A DNA stretch of 37,309 nucleotides from Armatimonadota bacterium (GTDB lineage: Bacteria > Armatimonadota > Zipacnadia > Zipacnadales > VGFC01), in NCBI GenBank assembly GCA_016869045.1, contig VGFC01000018.1, positions 1 through 37,309 of the forward strand, written 5' to 3'. The notes under the pieces are model-generated. The model ran no database searches. It was not told where the DNA came from and worked only from the letters and a program-made list of their open reading frames with translations. A program made the translations under genes and the position numbers. Shown piece after piece: positions 16,713 through 24,996 of the stretch (position 1 is the first letter of the stretch; every line of letters starts with the position of its first letter).

Positions 16713-16765
16713 GGACAGTCCATGCGTTCCGGTCCCGCCAGGCGGGACCGGAACTTGGACAGTCC
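16713..16765. repeat. Right REP-like repeat of the RAYT element
   Basis: The 53-bp repeat starts and ends with GGACAGTCC (16713-16721, 16757-16765), the reverse complement of the motif in the left copy. The central hairpin has 13-bp perfect arms (16727-16739 and 16741-16753) around a single A. The reverse complement matches the left repeat at nearly every position. The repeat ends 6 bp before the hisA stop codon. Confidence 0.9.
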
Positions 16766-16771
16766 CTGGCC

Positions 16772-17512
16772 CTACCGCGCCGCCCTGCTTAGTGCGCCGG
16801 CCGCAATGGCCTCCCGCAGCGTGAACTTGCCCTCATAGAGTGCGCGGCCGACGATGCAACTCGTCACACCCAGCGGCTCCAACGTCGCGAGTGCGCGGAT
16901 GTCCTCCAGCGAGGAGATGCCGCCGGAGGCCGTGACCTCGATGTGCAACGCCTCGGCCATCGTGCGCATGGCGCGGAGGTTCGGCCCGGTCAGCACGCCG
17001 TCGGTGGCGATGTCGGTGGCGATGATCCGTTGAACGCCGAGGGCCTCCGTCTGCCGTGCGAGGTCTGTCGCGAGGACGCTGGTGTCCTCGGTCCAGCCTT
17101 GGACGGCCACCCGGCCATCTCGCGCGTCGATGCCCGCCACGATGGCCTCGCTGAACTCCTTCACCGCCGCCTGCAGCATCGCCGGGTCGCGCAGCGCCGC
17201 CGTCCCCAGGATCGCCCACCGAGCGCCCAGGCCCAGCACCTGGCGCACATCCTCGATGGTGCGGATGCCTCCCCCGACCTCCACCGGAACCTTCGTCGCC
17301 TCGCAGATGGCTTTGAGCGCCCCCGCATTCGCGCGCTCGCCGGACACCGCGCCGTCGAGGTCAACGACATGGATGATCTCCGCGCCGCCGTCGGCCCAGC
17401 GCCGCGCCATCTCCGCTGGGTCGTCGGAGTAGACGGTCTTGCGCTGCATGTCGCCTTGCGCGAGGCGCACGCAGCAGCCCTTGGACAGATCGATGGCCGG
17501 GATGACGATCAC
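16772..17512 (-). CDS. hisA: Phosphoribosylformimino-AICAR-phosphate isomerase
   Basis: A 246-residue TIM barrel with MIVIPAIDLSKGCCVRL at its start (catalytic Asp8), VEVGGGIRTIEDV, AILGTAAL, VAGIDARDGRVAVQGW (second catalytic Asp) and VTASGGISSLEDI. It catalyses the Amadori rearrangement of ProFAR to PRFAR, the substrate of HisF/HisH. The start codon overlaps the stop of hisH (17509-17512, ATGA), implying translational coupling. The gene ends immediately before the right repeat of the RAYT element, so that insertion separates it from hisF. Confidence 0.96.
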   Translation of the reverse strand: MIVIPAIDLSKGCCVRLAQGDMQRKTVYSDDPAEMARRWADGGAEIIHVVDLDGAVSGERANAGALKAICEATKVPVEVGGGIRTIEDVRQVLGLGARWAILGTAALRDPAMLQAAVKEFSEAIVAGIDARDGRVAVQGWTEDTSVLATDLARQTEALGVQRIIATDIATDGVLTGPNLRAMRTMAEALHIEVTASGGISSLEDIRALATLEPLGVTSCIVGRALYEGKFTLREAIAAGALSRAAR

Positions 17513-18138
17513 GAGACTCCACCTGCCCGACGGGCGACCTCCAGGCGGAAGTTATCCAGGATCTGCAGGCCGACGTGCTGCGACTTCTCCGGGTGGAACT
17601 GGCAGGCAAACACGTTGTCGCGCCAGACAGACGAAGCGAACTCGTACCCGTAGTCCGTCGTCGTGGCGATGATGCTCTCATCGGCCGGCACGACGTGGTA
17701 TGAGTGCACGAAGTACACGTACGAGCCGTCGGGCATCCCCGCGAGGTGGGGGGGAGGGCCGCCCCGGATCGCGATCTGGTTCCACCCGATCTGCGGGATC
17801 TTCAGGTCGTGCCGGAAGAGCTGCACCTTGCCCGCGAACACGCCGAGGCCCGGCACGCCCGGTGACTCCTCGCTCTCCTCGAAGAGCACCTGCAAGCCCA
17901 GGCAGATACCCAGGAAGGGCTTGCCCGCCGCGATGCCCTCGCGGATCACGTCCGCCAGCCCGAAGCGAGTCAGGCTGCGCATGCAATCACCGAAGGCGCC
18001 CACGCCCGGCACGACAATCCCATCCGCCGCGAGAATGGCCTGCGGGTCCTGGGTGAGGCGGGCGTCGCAGCCGACGCGCAGCAACGCCTTCTCGACACTC
18101 CCCAGGTTGCCGAGTTCGTAATCGACGATGGCGATCAT
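17509..18138 (-). CDS. hisH: Imidazole glycerol phosphate synthase, glutaminase subunit
   Basis: The protein has 209 residues, starting MIAIVDYELGNLGSVEKAL at 18138. The nucleophilic Cys is in GICLGLQVLFE, and the catalytic His-Glu pair is in CQFHPEKSQ; the oxyanion loop region is VPGVGAFGD. It supplies ammonia to HisF. Its start overlaps the hisB stop (18135-18138) and its stop overlaps the hisA start, each by four bases, so hisB-hisH-hisA are almost certainly co-translated. The frame remains open upstream inside hisB, but that part has no HisH features. Confidence 0.96.
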   Translation of the reverse strand: MIAIVDYELGNLGSVEKALLRVGCDARLTQDPQAILAADGIVVPGVGAFGDCMRSLTRFGLADVIREGIAAGKPFLGICLGLQVLFEESEESPGVPGLGVFAGKVQLFRHDLKIPQIGWNQIAIRGGPPPHLAGMPDGSYVYFVHSYHVVPADESIIATTTDYGYEFASSVWRDNVFACQFHPEKSQHVGLQILDNFRLEVARRAGGVS

Positions 18139-18725
18139 GTCAGCGTGCCCTTGGTGCTGGGGACCCCGCTCAGCCGCTCGTCGATCCGTGTCGCCTGGTC
18201 GAGAGCACGGGCGAGGGACTTGAACGCGGATTCCAGGATGTGGTGCGTGTTCTCGCCCGCCTGCTGGGTGATGTGCAGCGCGATCTTCGCGTTCTGCGCG
18301 AAGGCGCCGAAGAACTCGTGGGCCAGCTCCGTGTCGAAACCCCCGACGCGCTCGGCCGGAAGCGATAGGCCCCACACGAGGCACGCGCGGCCCGAGAAGT
18401 CCAGCGCGACCGACACGAGCGCCTCATCCAGCGGGCACATCGCCGAGCCGAAGCGGACCATGCCCCGCTTGTCGCCCACGGCCTTGTTGAACGCCTGCCC
18501 GAGCACGATTCCCACGTCCTCGACGATGTGGTGGTCGTCCACGTGCCGGTCGCCCTCGGCGTCGATCGTCAGATCGAACACGCCGTGCTTGGCGATGTGG
18601 GTCAGCATGTGGTCGAAGAAGCCGACGCCCGTCCGAATCTCCGCGCGACCGGAGCCGTCGAGGGCTAGCTCGACCGTCACCTTCGTCTCCGCCGTCTCGC
18701 GCTTCAGGCTGGCCGTTCTGGACAT
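18135..18725 (-). CDS. hisB: Imidazoleglycerol-phosphate dehydratase
   Basis: A 196-residue protein with two copies of the manganese-binding His-rich motif, HVDDHHIVEDVGI and NTHHILESAFKSL, plus GVGFFDHMLTHIAKH near the N-terminus. It dehydrates IGP to imidazole acetol phosphate. The ATG at 18725 was preferred because GGAGG lies seven bases upstream and MSRTASLKRETAET is the usual start; a longer start at 18755 would overlap dnaE. There is no fused histidinol-phosphatase domain. It begins 26 bp after the dnaE stop, so the his genes here follow dnaE in one direction. Confidence 0.96.
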   Translation of the reverse strand: MSRTASLKRETAETKVTVELALDGSGRAEIRTGVGFFDHMLTHIAKHGVFDLTIDAEGDRHVDDHHIVEDVGIVLGQAFNKAVGDKRGMVRFGSAMCPLDEALVSVALDFSGRACLVWGLSLPAERVGGFDTELAHEFFGAFAQNAKIALHITQQAGENTHHILESAFKSLARALDQATRIDERLSGVPSTKGTLT

Positions 18726-18751
18726 GAAGGGCCTCCGTCTCGGTTTCGCCG

Positions 18752-21700
18752 TCACAGCGCTTCCGCGTGGAGCGACCCCTCGCCCAGCAGCTGCGTCACC
18801 GCCTGGGCCAACTGCGGCGTGGGGTCCACGGTGAACCTGTCAGGTAGTAATACGCGGCACGGGCCTTCCGGTTCACACAGTCGAAGGACGACTCGCGTCT
18901 GGCCGCGATGCTCGTAGAAGAGCGAGCGCAGGCGTTCGAGCTGGTCCTGCAGCCGCTGACGGTCCCGGCACAGGTCGCCGGGCAGGTCGATCCGCACGCA
19001 CCGCCGCCGCGCGCGCTCCTGCGCCATCGCCTCGCGGCCCTGCTCAATGGCATCACGGCGCCGCTTGTTTGGCTTGCGCGCCTCCTCCAGCGTACTCACG
19101 CTGTTGGCAATCAGCTTCAGTTCGGCCTCGTCGCCCTCGCCCCGGCGCTCCAGCTTGCCCTCGATGACAACCAGCATATCGGGGACGAGCACCTCGCGGC
19201 ACTTCGCGAACGTGCGCGGGAAGACGGTGACGCCGATCTCAGCGGCGGCGCCCTGAAGCTGCAGGACGCACATCTCCTCCCCGCGCTTGGTGATGATCGA
19301 ACGCATGTCGCCCACCAGGCCGCCCACGACCAGTTCCTGCCCGTCCGGCAAACCCTCCAGGTCCTCCAACTGGGCAGTAGTCTTCTCCTCGATCTCCTGG
19401 GCGTGCTTCAGCAGTGGGTGGTTGGTGACGAACAGGCCGAGGTACTCCTTCTCGTTGTCCCGCATCTCCTGCTCGCGCATGGGCTCCACGTCCGGCAGTC
19501 GCTCGTCAACCGTCTCCGCGGTCGCTCCGCCGCCCCCAACGTCGAACAGCGAGCCCTGGCCGACCGCGGCATCCTGCTGGAACTTCTGCCCCGCGGCGGC
19601 CGCCGTGCGCAGCCCCTTGAGCAGAGCATTGCGCTCCCCGAAGCTGTCGAAGGCGCCTGCGCGGATCAGGATCTCGAGGGTCGATCTGGTCGCCACTCCC
19701 GACGGGACGCGCCGGCAGAAATCCCACAGCCCGCGGAACGGGCCGTTGGTCTCGCGCTCCTCCACGATCGCCTCGGCCGTCTTGCCGCCCACGTTTCTGA
19801 TGGCGGTCAAGCCCCACGCCACGGCGCCCGCCCGCACCCGGAACTCCACGGCGCTGCGATTGACGTCCGGCGGAAGCACCTCAATCCCCGACCGGCGGCA
19901 GTCGGTGACGTACTTCGCCACCTCCGAACTGTCGTCCATGATGGTCGAGAGCTGCGCCGCCAGGAACTCCGGCCGGTAGTGCGCCTTCAGGTAGGCCGTC
20001 CAGTACGCCACGAGCGCGTAGCCGGTGCTGTGCGACTTGTTGAAGCCGTAGCGGCTGAACTTCTCCATCCGCTCGAAGACCTGCTCGGCCACGTGCTGCT
20101 CGACCCCGTGCGCCACGCAGCCGTCCAGGAACAGAGGCTTCATCTGCAGCATCTTGGCCTCTTGCTTCTTGGCCATCGCGCGCATGATGATCTCGGCCTG
20201 GGGCATCGTGAAGTCGGCCAGGTCGGTCGTCGTGCGCATGACCTGTTCCTGGTACAAGAGCACGCCGAACGTCTCCGACAGCGCGGGCGCAAGGTCCGGG
20301 TGCAAGTACTCGACCGGCTGCCGCCCGTGGCGCCTCGCACAGTACGTATCTGCTTCTTGCATCGGGCCCGGCCGGTAGAGGGCCAGCAGCGAGATCACGT
20401 GCTCGAAGGTGCGCGGCTGGAACTGCCGCAGCAGCCGCCGCATCCCCTCGCTCTCCAACTGGAACACGGCGTATGTGTCGCCCTGGGACAGCAGGTCATA
20501 CGTGGCCGAGTCATCCAGCGGCAGGCTGTGGACGTCGATCTCAACGCCGTAGTTCTCGCGGACCTGGTCGATTGTCTTCTGGATGATCGTGAGGGTCGCT
20601 AGGCCGAGGAAGTCCATCTTCACGAGACCCACGTCCACAACCGGGTCCATCGAGTACTGCGTCGTGATGCTCTCACCGACACGCTGCAAGGGAACGAGGT
20701 CGGTCAGGGGTTCGGTCGAGATCACGACCGCCGCGGCGTGGACGCCCGCATGGCGGGTGAGACCCTCGATGCTCTGCGCGACCTCGATCAGCCGCCCCGC
20801 CGTCTCGTCTTCGTCCAGCATCCCAACCAGGGCGAGCGAGTCCTTCTTCGCCTCCTCGATGCTCATGCCGAAGGGAATCGCCTTGGCGGTACGGTCGATC
20901 AGCTCCTGAGTGAGGCCCATCGCCCGCCCGGCATCCCGCACGGCCGCCCGTGCGCCCAACGTGGCGAAGGTCACTACCTGCGACACCCGGTCGGAACCGT
21001 ATCGGCTCCGCACGTACTGGATGATCTCCTCGCGCCGATCATCGGGGAAGTCGAGGTCGATGTCCGGCGGACTCGCCCGTTCCGGGTTGAGCATGCGCTC
21101 GAAGATCAACCCGTAGCGCAGCGGGTCAACGTCCGTGATACCGAGAAGATAGCAGACGATGCTGCCGGTAGCCGAACCCCGACCCGGTCCGACCAGGAGG
21201 CCGCGTCGCCGGGCCTCGCGCATGAAGTCGGCCACGATCAGGAAGTAGCCTGAGTAGTTGCAGCCCTCGATGATGTCCAGCTCGTAGTCCAGCCGCTGCA
21301 TCACGTCCGGGCGTCGCTCGCCGTAGCGCCGCGGGATGCTCTCCTCGCACAGGTGCCGGACGTAGCTCGCGATTGTGTGCCCGTCGGGCACGGTGAAGTC
21401 CGGTAGCCGCAGTCTCCCGATGTCCAGCTCCACGTTGCACCGCTCGGCGATTTCGAGTGTCGTCCGCAACGCCTCCGGGACCTCGCCGAACAGGTGCTGC
21501 ATCTCCTCCGCGCTGCGCAGGTAGAACTGGTCGCCCGGGAAGCGCATCCGGTCAGTCGCGTCGAGCGTCGAGTTGGTCTGGATGCACAGCAGCACGTCGT
21601 GGGCGAAGCTGTCTTCGCGTGCGACGTAGTGGACGTCGTTGCTGGCGACCAGGGGAACGCCGAGCCGGCTGCCCAGGCCGACGAGGAGCGGGTTCAGCCG

Positions 21701-22258
21701 CGCCTCCTCCGCCATGCCGTGGTCCATGAGCTCCAGGTAGAAGCGCCCGGGACCGAACAGCTCAGAGTACTGCCCCGCCTTCTGGGCCGCGGCCTCCTCG
21801 TGCCCCTCAAGCAGCAGTTGCGGGACCTCCCCCTGAAGGCACGCCGACAGTCCGATCAGCCCCTCGCGGTACCGGTGCAACAGCTCGAAGTCGACGCGCG
21901 GCTTCTGGTAGAACCCGTTCAGGTGGGCCTCGGAGACGACCTTGATCAGGTTCTGATAGCCGGTCGCGTTCTCCGCCAGCAGGACCAAGTGGAACGGCTT
22001 GGAGTCCTTGGCTGCCTCTCTGTCGGTCATCGTGCGGCGCGCGACGTAGACCTCACAGCCGATGATCGGCTTGATCCCCTCGTCCCGGCACGCCTTGTAG
22101 AAGTCGATGGCCCCGTACATCGCGCCATGGTCCGTCAGCCCCAGGGCCGGCATCCCGTAGGCTGCCGCGCGCAACACAACGTCGCCGAGGCGGCAGGCGC
22201 CGTCCAGCAGGCTGTATTCCGTGTGGACGTGCAGATGGACGAACGGTTGGGCGGACAT
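18752..22258 (-). CDS. dnaE: DNA polymerase III alpha subunit
   Basis: This 1168-residue protein is the main replicative polymerase. The N-terminal PHP domain keeps its metal ligands: FVHLHVHTEYSLLDG, LGLTDHGAMYG, PIIGCEVYVA, LSACLQGE and SNDVHYV. The polymerase core has PPDIDLDFPDDRR (two catalytic Asp) and VGLVKMDFLGLATL (third Asp). LLYQEQVM and the Lys-rich thumb follow, then an OB-fold (about residues 960-1060) starting near LPDGQELVVGGLVGDMR. A C-terminal region containing LPDRFTVDPTPQLAQAV follows. The retained PHP residues resemble the Thermus-type alpha subunit, in which PHP has metal-dependent exonuclease activity, unlike the degenerate E. coli PHP. It starts 11 bp after the upstream lipoprotein stop. 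Confidence 0.97.
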   Translation of the reverse strand: MSAQPFVHLHVHTEYSLLDGACRLGDVVLRAAAYGMPALGLTDHGAMYGAIDFYKACRDEGIKPIIGCEVYVARRTMTDREAAKDSKPFHLVLLAENATGYQNLIKVVSEAHLNGFYQKPRVDFELLHRYREGLIGLSACLQGEVPQLLLEGHEEAAAQKAGQYSELFGPGRFYLELMDHGMAEEARLNPLLVGLGSRLGVPLVASNDVHYVAREDSFAHDVLLCIQTNSTLDATDRMRFPGDQFYLRSAEEMQHLFGEVPEALRTTLEIAERCNVELDIGRLRLPDFTVPDGHTIASYVRHLCEESIPRRYGERRPDVMQRLDYELDIIEGCNYSGYFLIVADFMREARRRGLLVGPGRGSATGSIVCYLLGITDVDPLRYGLIFERMLNPERASPPDIDLDFPDDRREEIIQYVRSRYGSDRVSQVVTFATLGARAAVRDAGRAMGLTQELIDRTAKAIPFGMSIEEAKKDSLALVGMLDEDETAGRLIEVAQSIEGLTRHAGVHAAAVVISTEPLTDLVPLQRVGESITTQYSMDPVVDVGLVKMDFLGLATLTIIQKTIDQVRENYGVEIDVHSLPLDDSATYDLLSQGDTYAVFQLESEGMRRLLRQFQPRTFEHVISLLALYRPGPMQEADTYCARRHGRQPVEYLHPDLAPALSETFGVLLYQEQVMRTTTDLADFTMPQAEIIMRAMAKKQEAKMLQMKPLFLDGCVAHGVEQHVAEQVFERMEKFSRYGFNKSHSTGYALVAYWTAYLKAHYRPEFLAAQLSTIMDDSSEVAKYVTDCRRSGIEVLPPDVNRSAVEFRVRAGAVAWGLTAIRNVGGKTAEAIVEERETNGPFRGLWDFCRRVPSGVATRSTLEILIRAGAFDSFGERNALLKGLRTAAAAGQKFQQDAAVGQGSLFDVGGGGATAETVDERLPDVEPMREQEMRDNEKEYLGLFVTNHPLLKHAQEIEEKTTAQLEDLEGLPDGQELVVGGLVGDMRSIITKRGEEMCVLQLQGAAAEIGVTVFPRTFAKCREVLVPDMLVVIEGKLERRGEGDEAELKLIANSVSTLEEARKPNKRRRDAIEQGREAMAQERARRRCVRIDLPGDLCRDRQRLQDQLERLRSLFYEHRGQTRVVLRLCEPEGPCRVLLPDRFTVDPTPQLAQAVTQLLGEGSLHAEAL

Positions 22259-22269
22259 GGGCGAACGGC

Positions 22270-23190
22270 CTATCTCGACGTGGAGGGCTCGGGCTGAGTC
22301 GTGCCGGACTTGGGCGCGCCGGTGGCAGGCGCTGCGCCCGAGGACGGCGGCGGCGCTTCGGTGGTCTTGGTTGCGCCCGCCTCCGGCGGAGCAGCACCCG
22401 ATCCGCCAGTTGTCTTCTCTGTAGTCGGTGCGGGCGGGGCTGTCTCGACCTTGGCCTCGGGCGTCGCGCGCTTGGCCACGCTATCGAGCAGCGCGTTGAC
22501 CTGCGTGGCCTGGGCGATCAGGATCGGCCACGCCTTCCGTGCCACGCTCACTTCGGCCTCCACAGCGATCTCGTGCGCGGAGGCCAGGTCCGCCGCGGTG
22601 GCGTCCGAGCGCGTCTTCTCCATCACGGCGCCGAGCAGCTCGGCGGCCTTGGTCGCATCCCCGGCACGAAGGGCCTGGGACGCCTCCTCGAGCTTGCTCA
22701 GCACATCGGGTACGAGCGCCGGCGCGGACGGGTTGTACGCCGTGCCCGCGGCCGCCAGGACCTCGCCTCCGGCCGCCTCGAGATTGCCTGCGGAAAGCCC
22801 CATCTCGGCTCGTTCAAGATGCTGCTGGATGCGGTTCGCGGGCGCCGAAGCAACGAGCGCGACAAGGCATCGGGTGAGCCGGTCGATGGTGACAGCCGCC
22901 TCCTTGTCCTGCTGCTTGGAGGCCTGCTTCGAGAGTTCGCTCGTGAGGCGCTTGCCGACCGCCAGGTCGTCCTTGAACGCCGGCTCCGCCGCCTGGGCGG
23001 CCGCCGTGTTCCGCACTGTGACGACGTCCGCCTGAATCTGCTGGAGTGTCTTGCCTTGCTCGGCCTGGGTGGCCGCCAGGGCCTCCTGGGCCGACGCCTC
23101 CTCCGCCTTGGTATCAACCGCGCGCTTCTTGCACCCAACCACCAGGGCCGTAGCGACAATCAGCACGCCAACAGCGATCCGTCTGCACAT
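22270..23190 (-). CDS. Putative lipoprotein with alanine-rich helical domain
   Basis: The protein has 306 residues from the ATG at 23190, which has GGGGAGGGG a few bases upstream. The start MCRRIAVGVLIVATALVVGC is a lipoprotein signal with the lipobox Cys at residue 20. A long Ala-, Glu- and Gln-rich helical region follows (residues about 25-235) with coiled-coil character. The C-terminal 70 residues are Pro-, Ala-, Thr- and Gly-rich and probably unstructured. No domain is recognised. It has its own consensus promoter at 23279-23307 and is followed 11 bp later by dnaE, so it may head the dnaE-his transcript. Likely anchored to the membrane; role unknown. Confidence 0.75.
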   Translation of the reverse strand: MCRRIAVGVLIVATALVVGCKKRAVDTKAEEASAQEALAATQAEQGKTLQQIQADVVTVRNTAAAQAAEPAFKDDLAVGKRLTSELSKQASKQQDKEAAVTIDRLTRCLVALVASAPANRIQQHLERAEMGLSAGNLEAAGGEVLAAAGTAYNPSAPALVPDVLSKLEEASQALRAGDATKAAELLGAVMEKTRSDATAADLASAHEIAVEAEVSVARKAWPILIAQATQVNALLDSVAKRATPEAKVETAPPAPTTEKTTGGSGAAPPEAGATKTTEAPPPSSGAAPATGAPKSGTTQPEPSTSR

Positions 23191-23278
23191 GGTGTCCCCT
23201 CCCCCGTGGAGGCGCTTCGGTGAGCGACCGCGCGGCTCGCGACTGCAACGCTTGGGGCAGCGTGCTGACCGTGCTCGG

Positions 23279-23307
23279 ATTATAGCGGAGGACGGAGATG
23301 AAGGCAA
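23279..23307 (-). promoter_or_regulatory. Sigma-70 promoter of the lipoprotein-dnaE-his block
   Basis: Read on the minus strand: TTGCCT, a 17-bp spacer, TATAAT. The -10 hexamer is perfect and the -35 matches 4 of 6 bases. Transcription would start near 23271, about 80 bp before the lipoprotein start codon at 23190. Confidence 0.7.
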
Positions 23308-23371
23308 CCCTGTCTAGGTTGGGCGCGAGAAGCTTGCACAGTGGTGCGCCTCGGCCATCGGCGCCAAGGCC

Positions 23372-24871
23372 CTACTTCCTGGATGGCTTGCTCTTCTTCG
23401 GGGGAACGCGCTTGGCGTCGGCCTTCTTCGGCTCGGCCCTCTTGGGCTCCGTCTTCTTCGGCTCGGGCTTCCTGGGCGCAGGCTTGCTCGGTGCGGCTGC
23501 TTTGGGTTCCGGCTTCTTCGGCGCCGGCTCCTTCAGGGCAGGCTTCACGGCCGGCTTGCGTTTGGCCTTCGCCTGCATCTCCTGAACAGCCTCGATCACG
23601 GCCTCCTTCACACGGTCGTCGGGGTCCTTCAGGCACGCGCGCAGGCTGTCAAGGGCCCGAGGGTCGCCGATGCGCCGAAGAGCCGCCACGGTAGCTCGGC
23701 GCACACGGGCATCCGAGTGCTCCAGAGCACGCGCAAGCCCGGGCACGGCCTTCTTGTCCCGAATCTCGCCCAACGAGTTGCACGCGTGGAAGGCCACGCT
23801 CCACTCGTCATCCTTCAGCGCCTGGCTGAGGGCGCGCACCGCGGCCCCCGTGCCGGCTCGGCCCAAGCCGCGCGCCGCCGTCAGCCGCACCACCCAGTCG
23901 GGGTCGCGCAACCGCGCGATGAGATCCTGCTCGACGGTCTTTGTGCCCAGCAGGGAAAGCCCCTCAACCGCCGCGTAGCGCACGTCCTCCCGCGGGTGCT
24001 TCAGGAGCTTCGAAAGGGGGGCCTTGGCGCGTTTGCCGCCGATCTTGCCTAACGCGATGGCGGCGTAGCGCACCACGCGCTCGTTGCGATCGTCAAGGGC
24101 TTCCAGCAGCGCGGAGGTCGCCTCCGCATCGCCGATGTTGCCCAGAATCTCCGCCGCCACGGGACGCACGACGTCGTCGCCGGTTCTCAACTGCTCCAAC
24201 ACCGCGGGCAACGCGCGAGCGCCCACCTGCTGCAGTGACCGCGCCGCCGCGGTGCGCACGTCGGCGCTGGGGGACGCCAGCGCACGCGCGAGGGGGTCCA
24301 CGACGACCGAGCCCTTGATCTTGCCCAGCGCCTCCGCTGCCGCGCGAGCCAGCTCGACGTTGTCGGACTCCAGCACATTGAGCAGCGGCTGGATGGCGCG
24401 GGAGCTCTTCAGATCGCCCAGCGCGGTGACCGCCGCCCGCTGCACTTCCACGTTCTGGTCGGTAAGCCGCTGCACCAGCTGTTGAGCCACCGACTCATCG
24501 CCGATGTTCCCCAGCGCCTCGGCCGCCCAGCGGCGGGCCGACTGGTCCCGTCCGATGAGCGCGTCCAGCAGCGCCTCGACCGCCCGCTCCCCGATATGCG
24601 CCAAGGCCGTGGCGGCGGCCTGCTGAGCGTTCACGCTGGAATCGCTCAGCACCAGCACGAGGTCCGGCACGGCATCTGCCGCGCGAAGACGCCCGAGAGC
24701 GGTCGCGGCCAGAACGCGAACCTGATACGCCTTGTGCGCGAGGGCTTTGACGAGGGGTTCAGCCGCCTCGCTGCCGAGCCCGACGAGGGCTGCAACTGTC
24801 TCATCGAGGTCGCTGCTCGGCTGCTTGGCGAACTTCTGGATGATGGCAGAGGCCTTGCGCTTGATGGGCAT
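23372..24871 (-). CDS. HEAT-repeat protein with basic Pro/Lys-rich tail
   Basis: The protein has 499 residues from the ATG at 24871, preceded by a fair GTGAGG. Residues about 20-430 are made of 31-residue HEAT/PBS-lyase-type repeats with the pattern VRxxAAxALGxIGDxxAxxxL. Examples are RVLAATALGRLRAADAVPDLV, then RRWAAEALGNIGDESVAQQL and VRYAAIALGKIGGKRAKAPL. The last ~50 residues are KPEPKK-type repeats of Pro, Lys, Ala and Glu. HEAT arrays of this type bind proteins or pigments; the basic tail could bind nucleic acid, membrane lipids or another protein. No signal peptide. It lies downstream of a membrane-anchored acidic protein and may be co-transcribed with it. Confidence 0.85.
   Translation of the reverse strand: MPIKRKASAIIQKFAKQPSSDLDETVAALVGLGSEAAEPLVKALAHKAYQVRVLAATALGRLRAADAVPDLVLVLSDSSVNAQQAAATALAHIGERAVEALLDALIGRDQSARRWAAEALGNIGDESVAQQLVQRLTDQNVEVQRAAVTALGDLKSSRAIQPLLNVLESDNVELARAAAEALGKIKGSVVVDPLARALASPSADVRTAAARSLQQVGARALPAVLEQLRTGDDVVRPVAAEILGNIGDAEATSALLEALDDRNERVVRYAAIALGKIGGKRAKAPLSKLLKHPREDVRYAAVEGLSLLGTKTVEQDLIARLRDPDWVVRLTAARGLGRAGTGAAVRALSQALKDDEWSVAFHACNSLGEIRDKKAVPGLARALEHSDARVRRATVAALRRIGDPRALDSLRACLKDPDDRVKEAVIEAVQEMQAKAKRKPAVKPALKEPAPKKPEPKAAAPSKPAPRKPEPKKTEPKRAEPKKADAKRVPPKKSKPSRK
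23393..23530. repeat. Degenerate tandem repeat encoding the basic tail
   Basis: Imperfect units of CTTCTTCGGCTCGG and close variants (minus strand: CCGAGCCGAAGAAG) recur every 15-30 bp. They encode the K-P-E-P-K-K series at the C-terminus of the HEAT-repeat protein. Copy number in such tracts may vary between strains. Confidence 0.6.
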
Positions 24872-24996
24872 CGGGCCTGAGGCCTCACTTGCCGTTCGTA
24901 GTCGTGGGCCGATGAGCACGTGCGCGGACAGAGAGCCCACGGTTCGCACGCAGTGCAGGCCCTCGGTGTTGGCGGGTTCGAGCGCGGGCCGGGAGC

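Larger units (their letters stand above)
15965..16765 (-). mobile_element. RAYT element: transposase gene between two inverted REP-like repeats
   Basis: An 801-bp unit consists of a REP-associated tyrosine transposase gene (16037-16681) bracketed by two inverted copies of one palindromic repeat (15965-16016 and 16713-16765). It sits between hisA and hisF. Its right edge is 6 bp from the hisA stop and its left edge 22 bp from the hisF start. Without it the two his genes would be separated by about 28 bp. No target-site duplication is evident, as expected for a single-strand HUH mechanism. Confidence 0.85.

Noticed and set aside
16682-16723. Longer start of the RAYT protein inside the right repeat
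   Set aside because: The upstream ATG lies in the hairpin repeat and adds residues unlike the family N-terminus; the start at 16681 fits better.
15955-16771. Target-site duplication around the RAYT element
   Set aside because: CTGG occurs near both edges but at different distances; a true duplication cannot be defined, and HUH-type transposition does not require one.
18908-20602. Long plus-strand open frame (564 codons)
   Set aside because: Antisense to dnaE, a certain gene; composition is that of a shadow frame.
23298-23585. Plus-strand frame encoding hydrophobic F-F-G-S-type repeats, resembling a repetitive membrane protein
   Set aside because: It is the mirror of the K-P-E-P-K-K codons in the HEAT-repeat protein tail; no ribosome site of note and no family.
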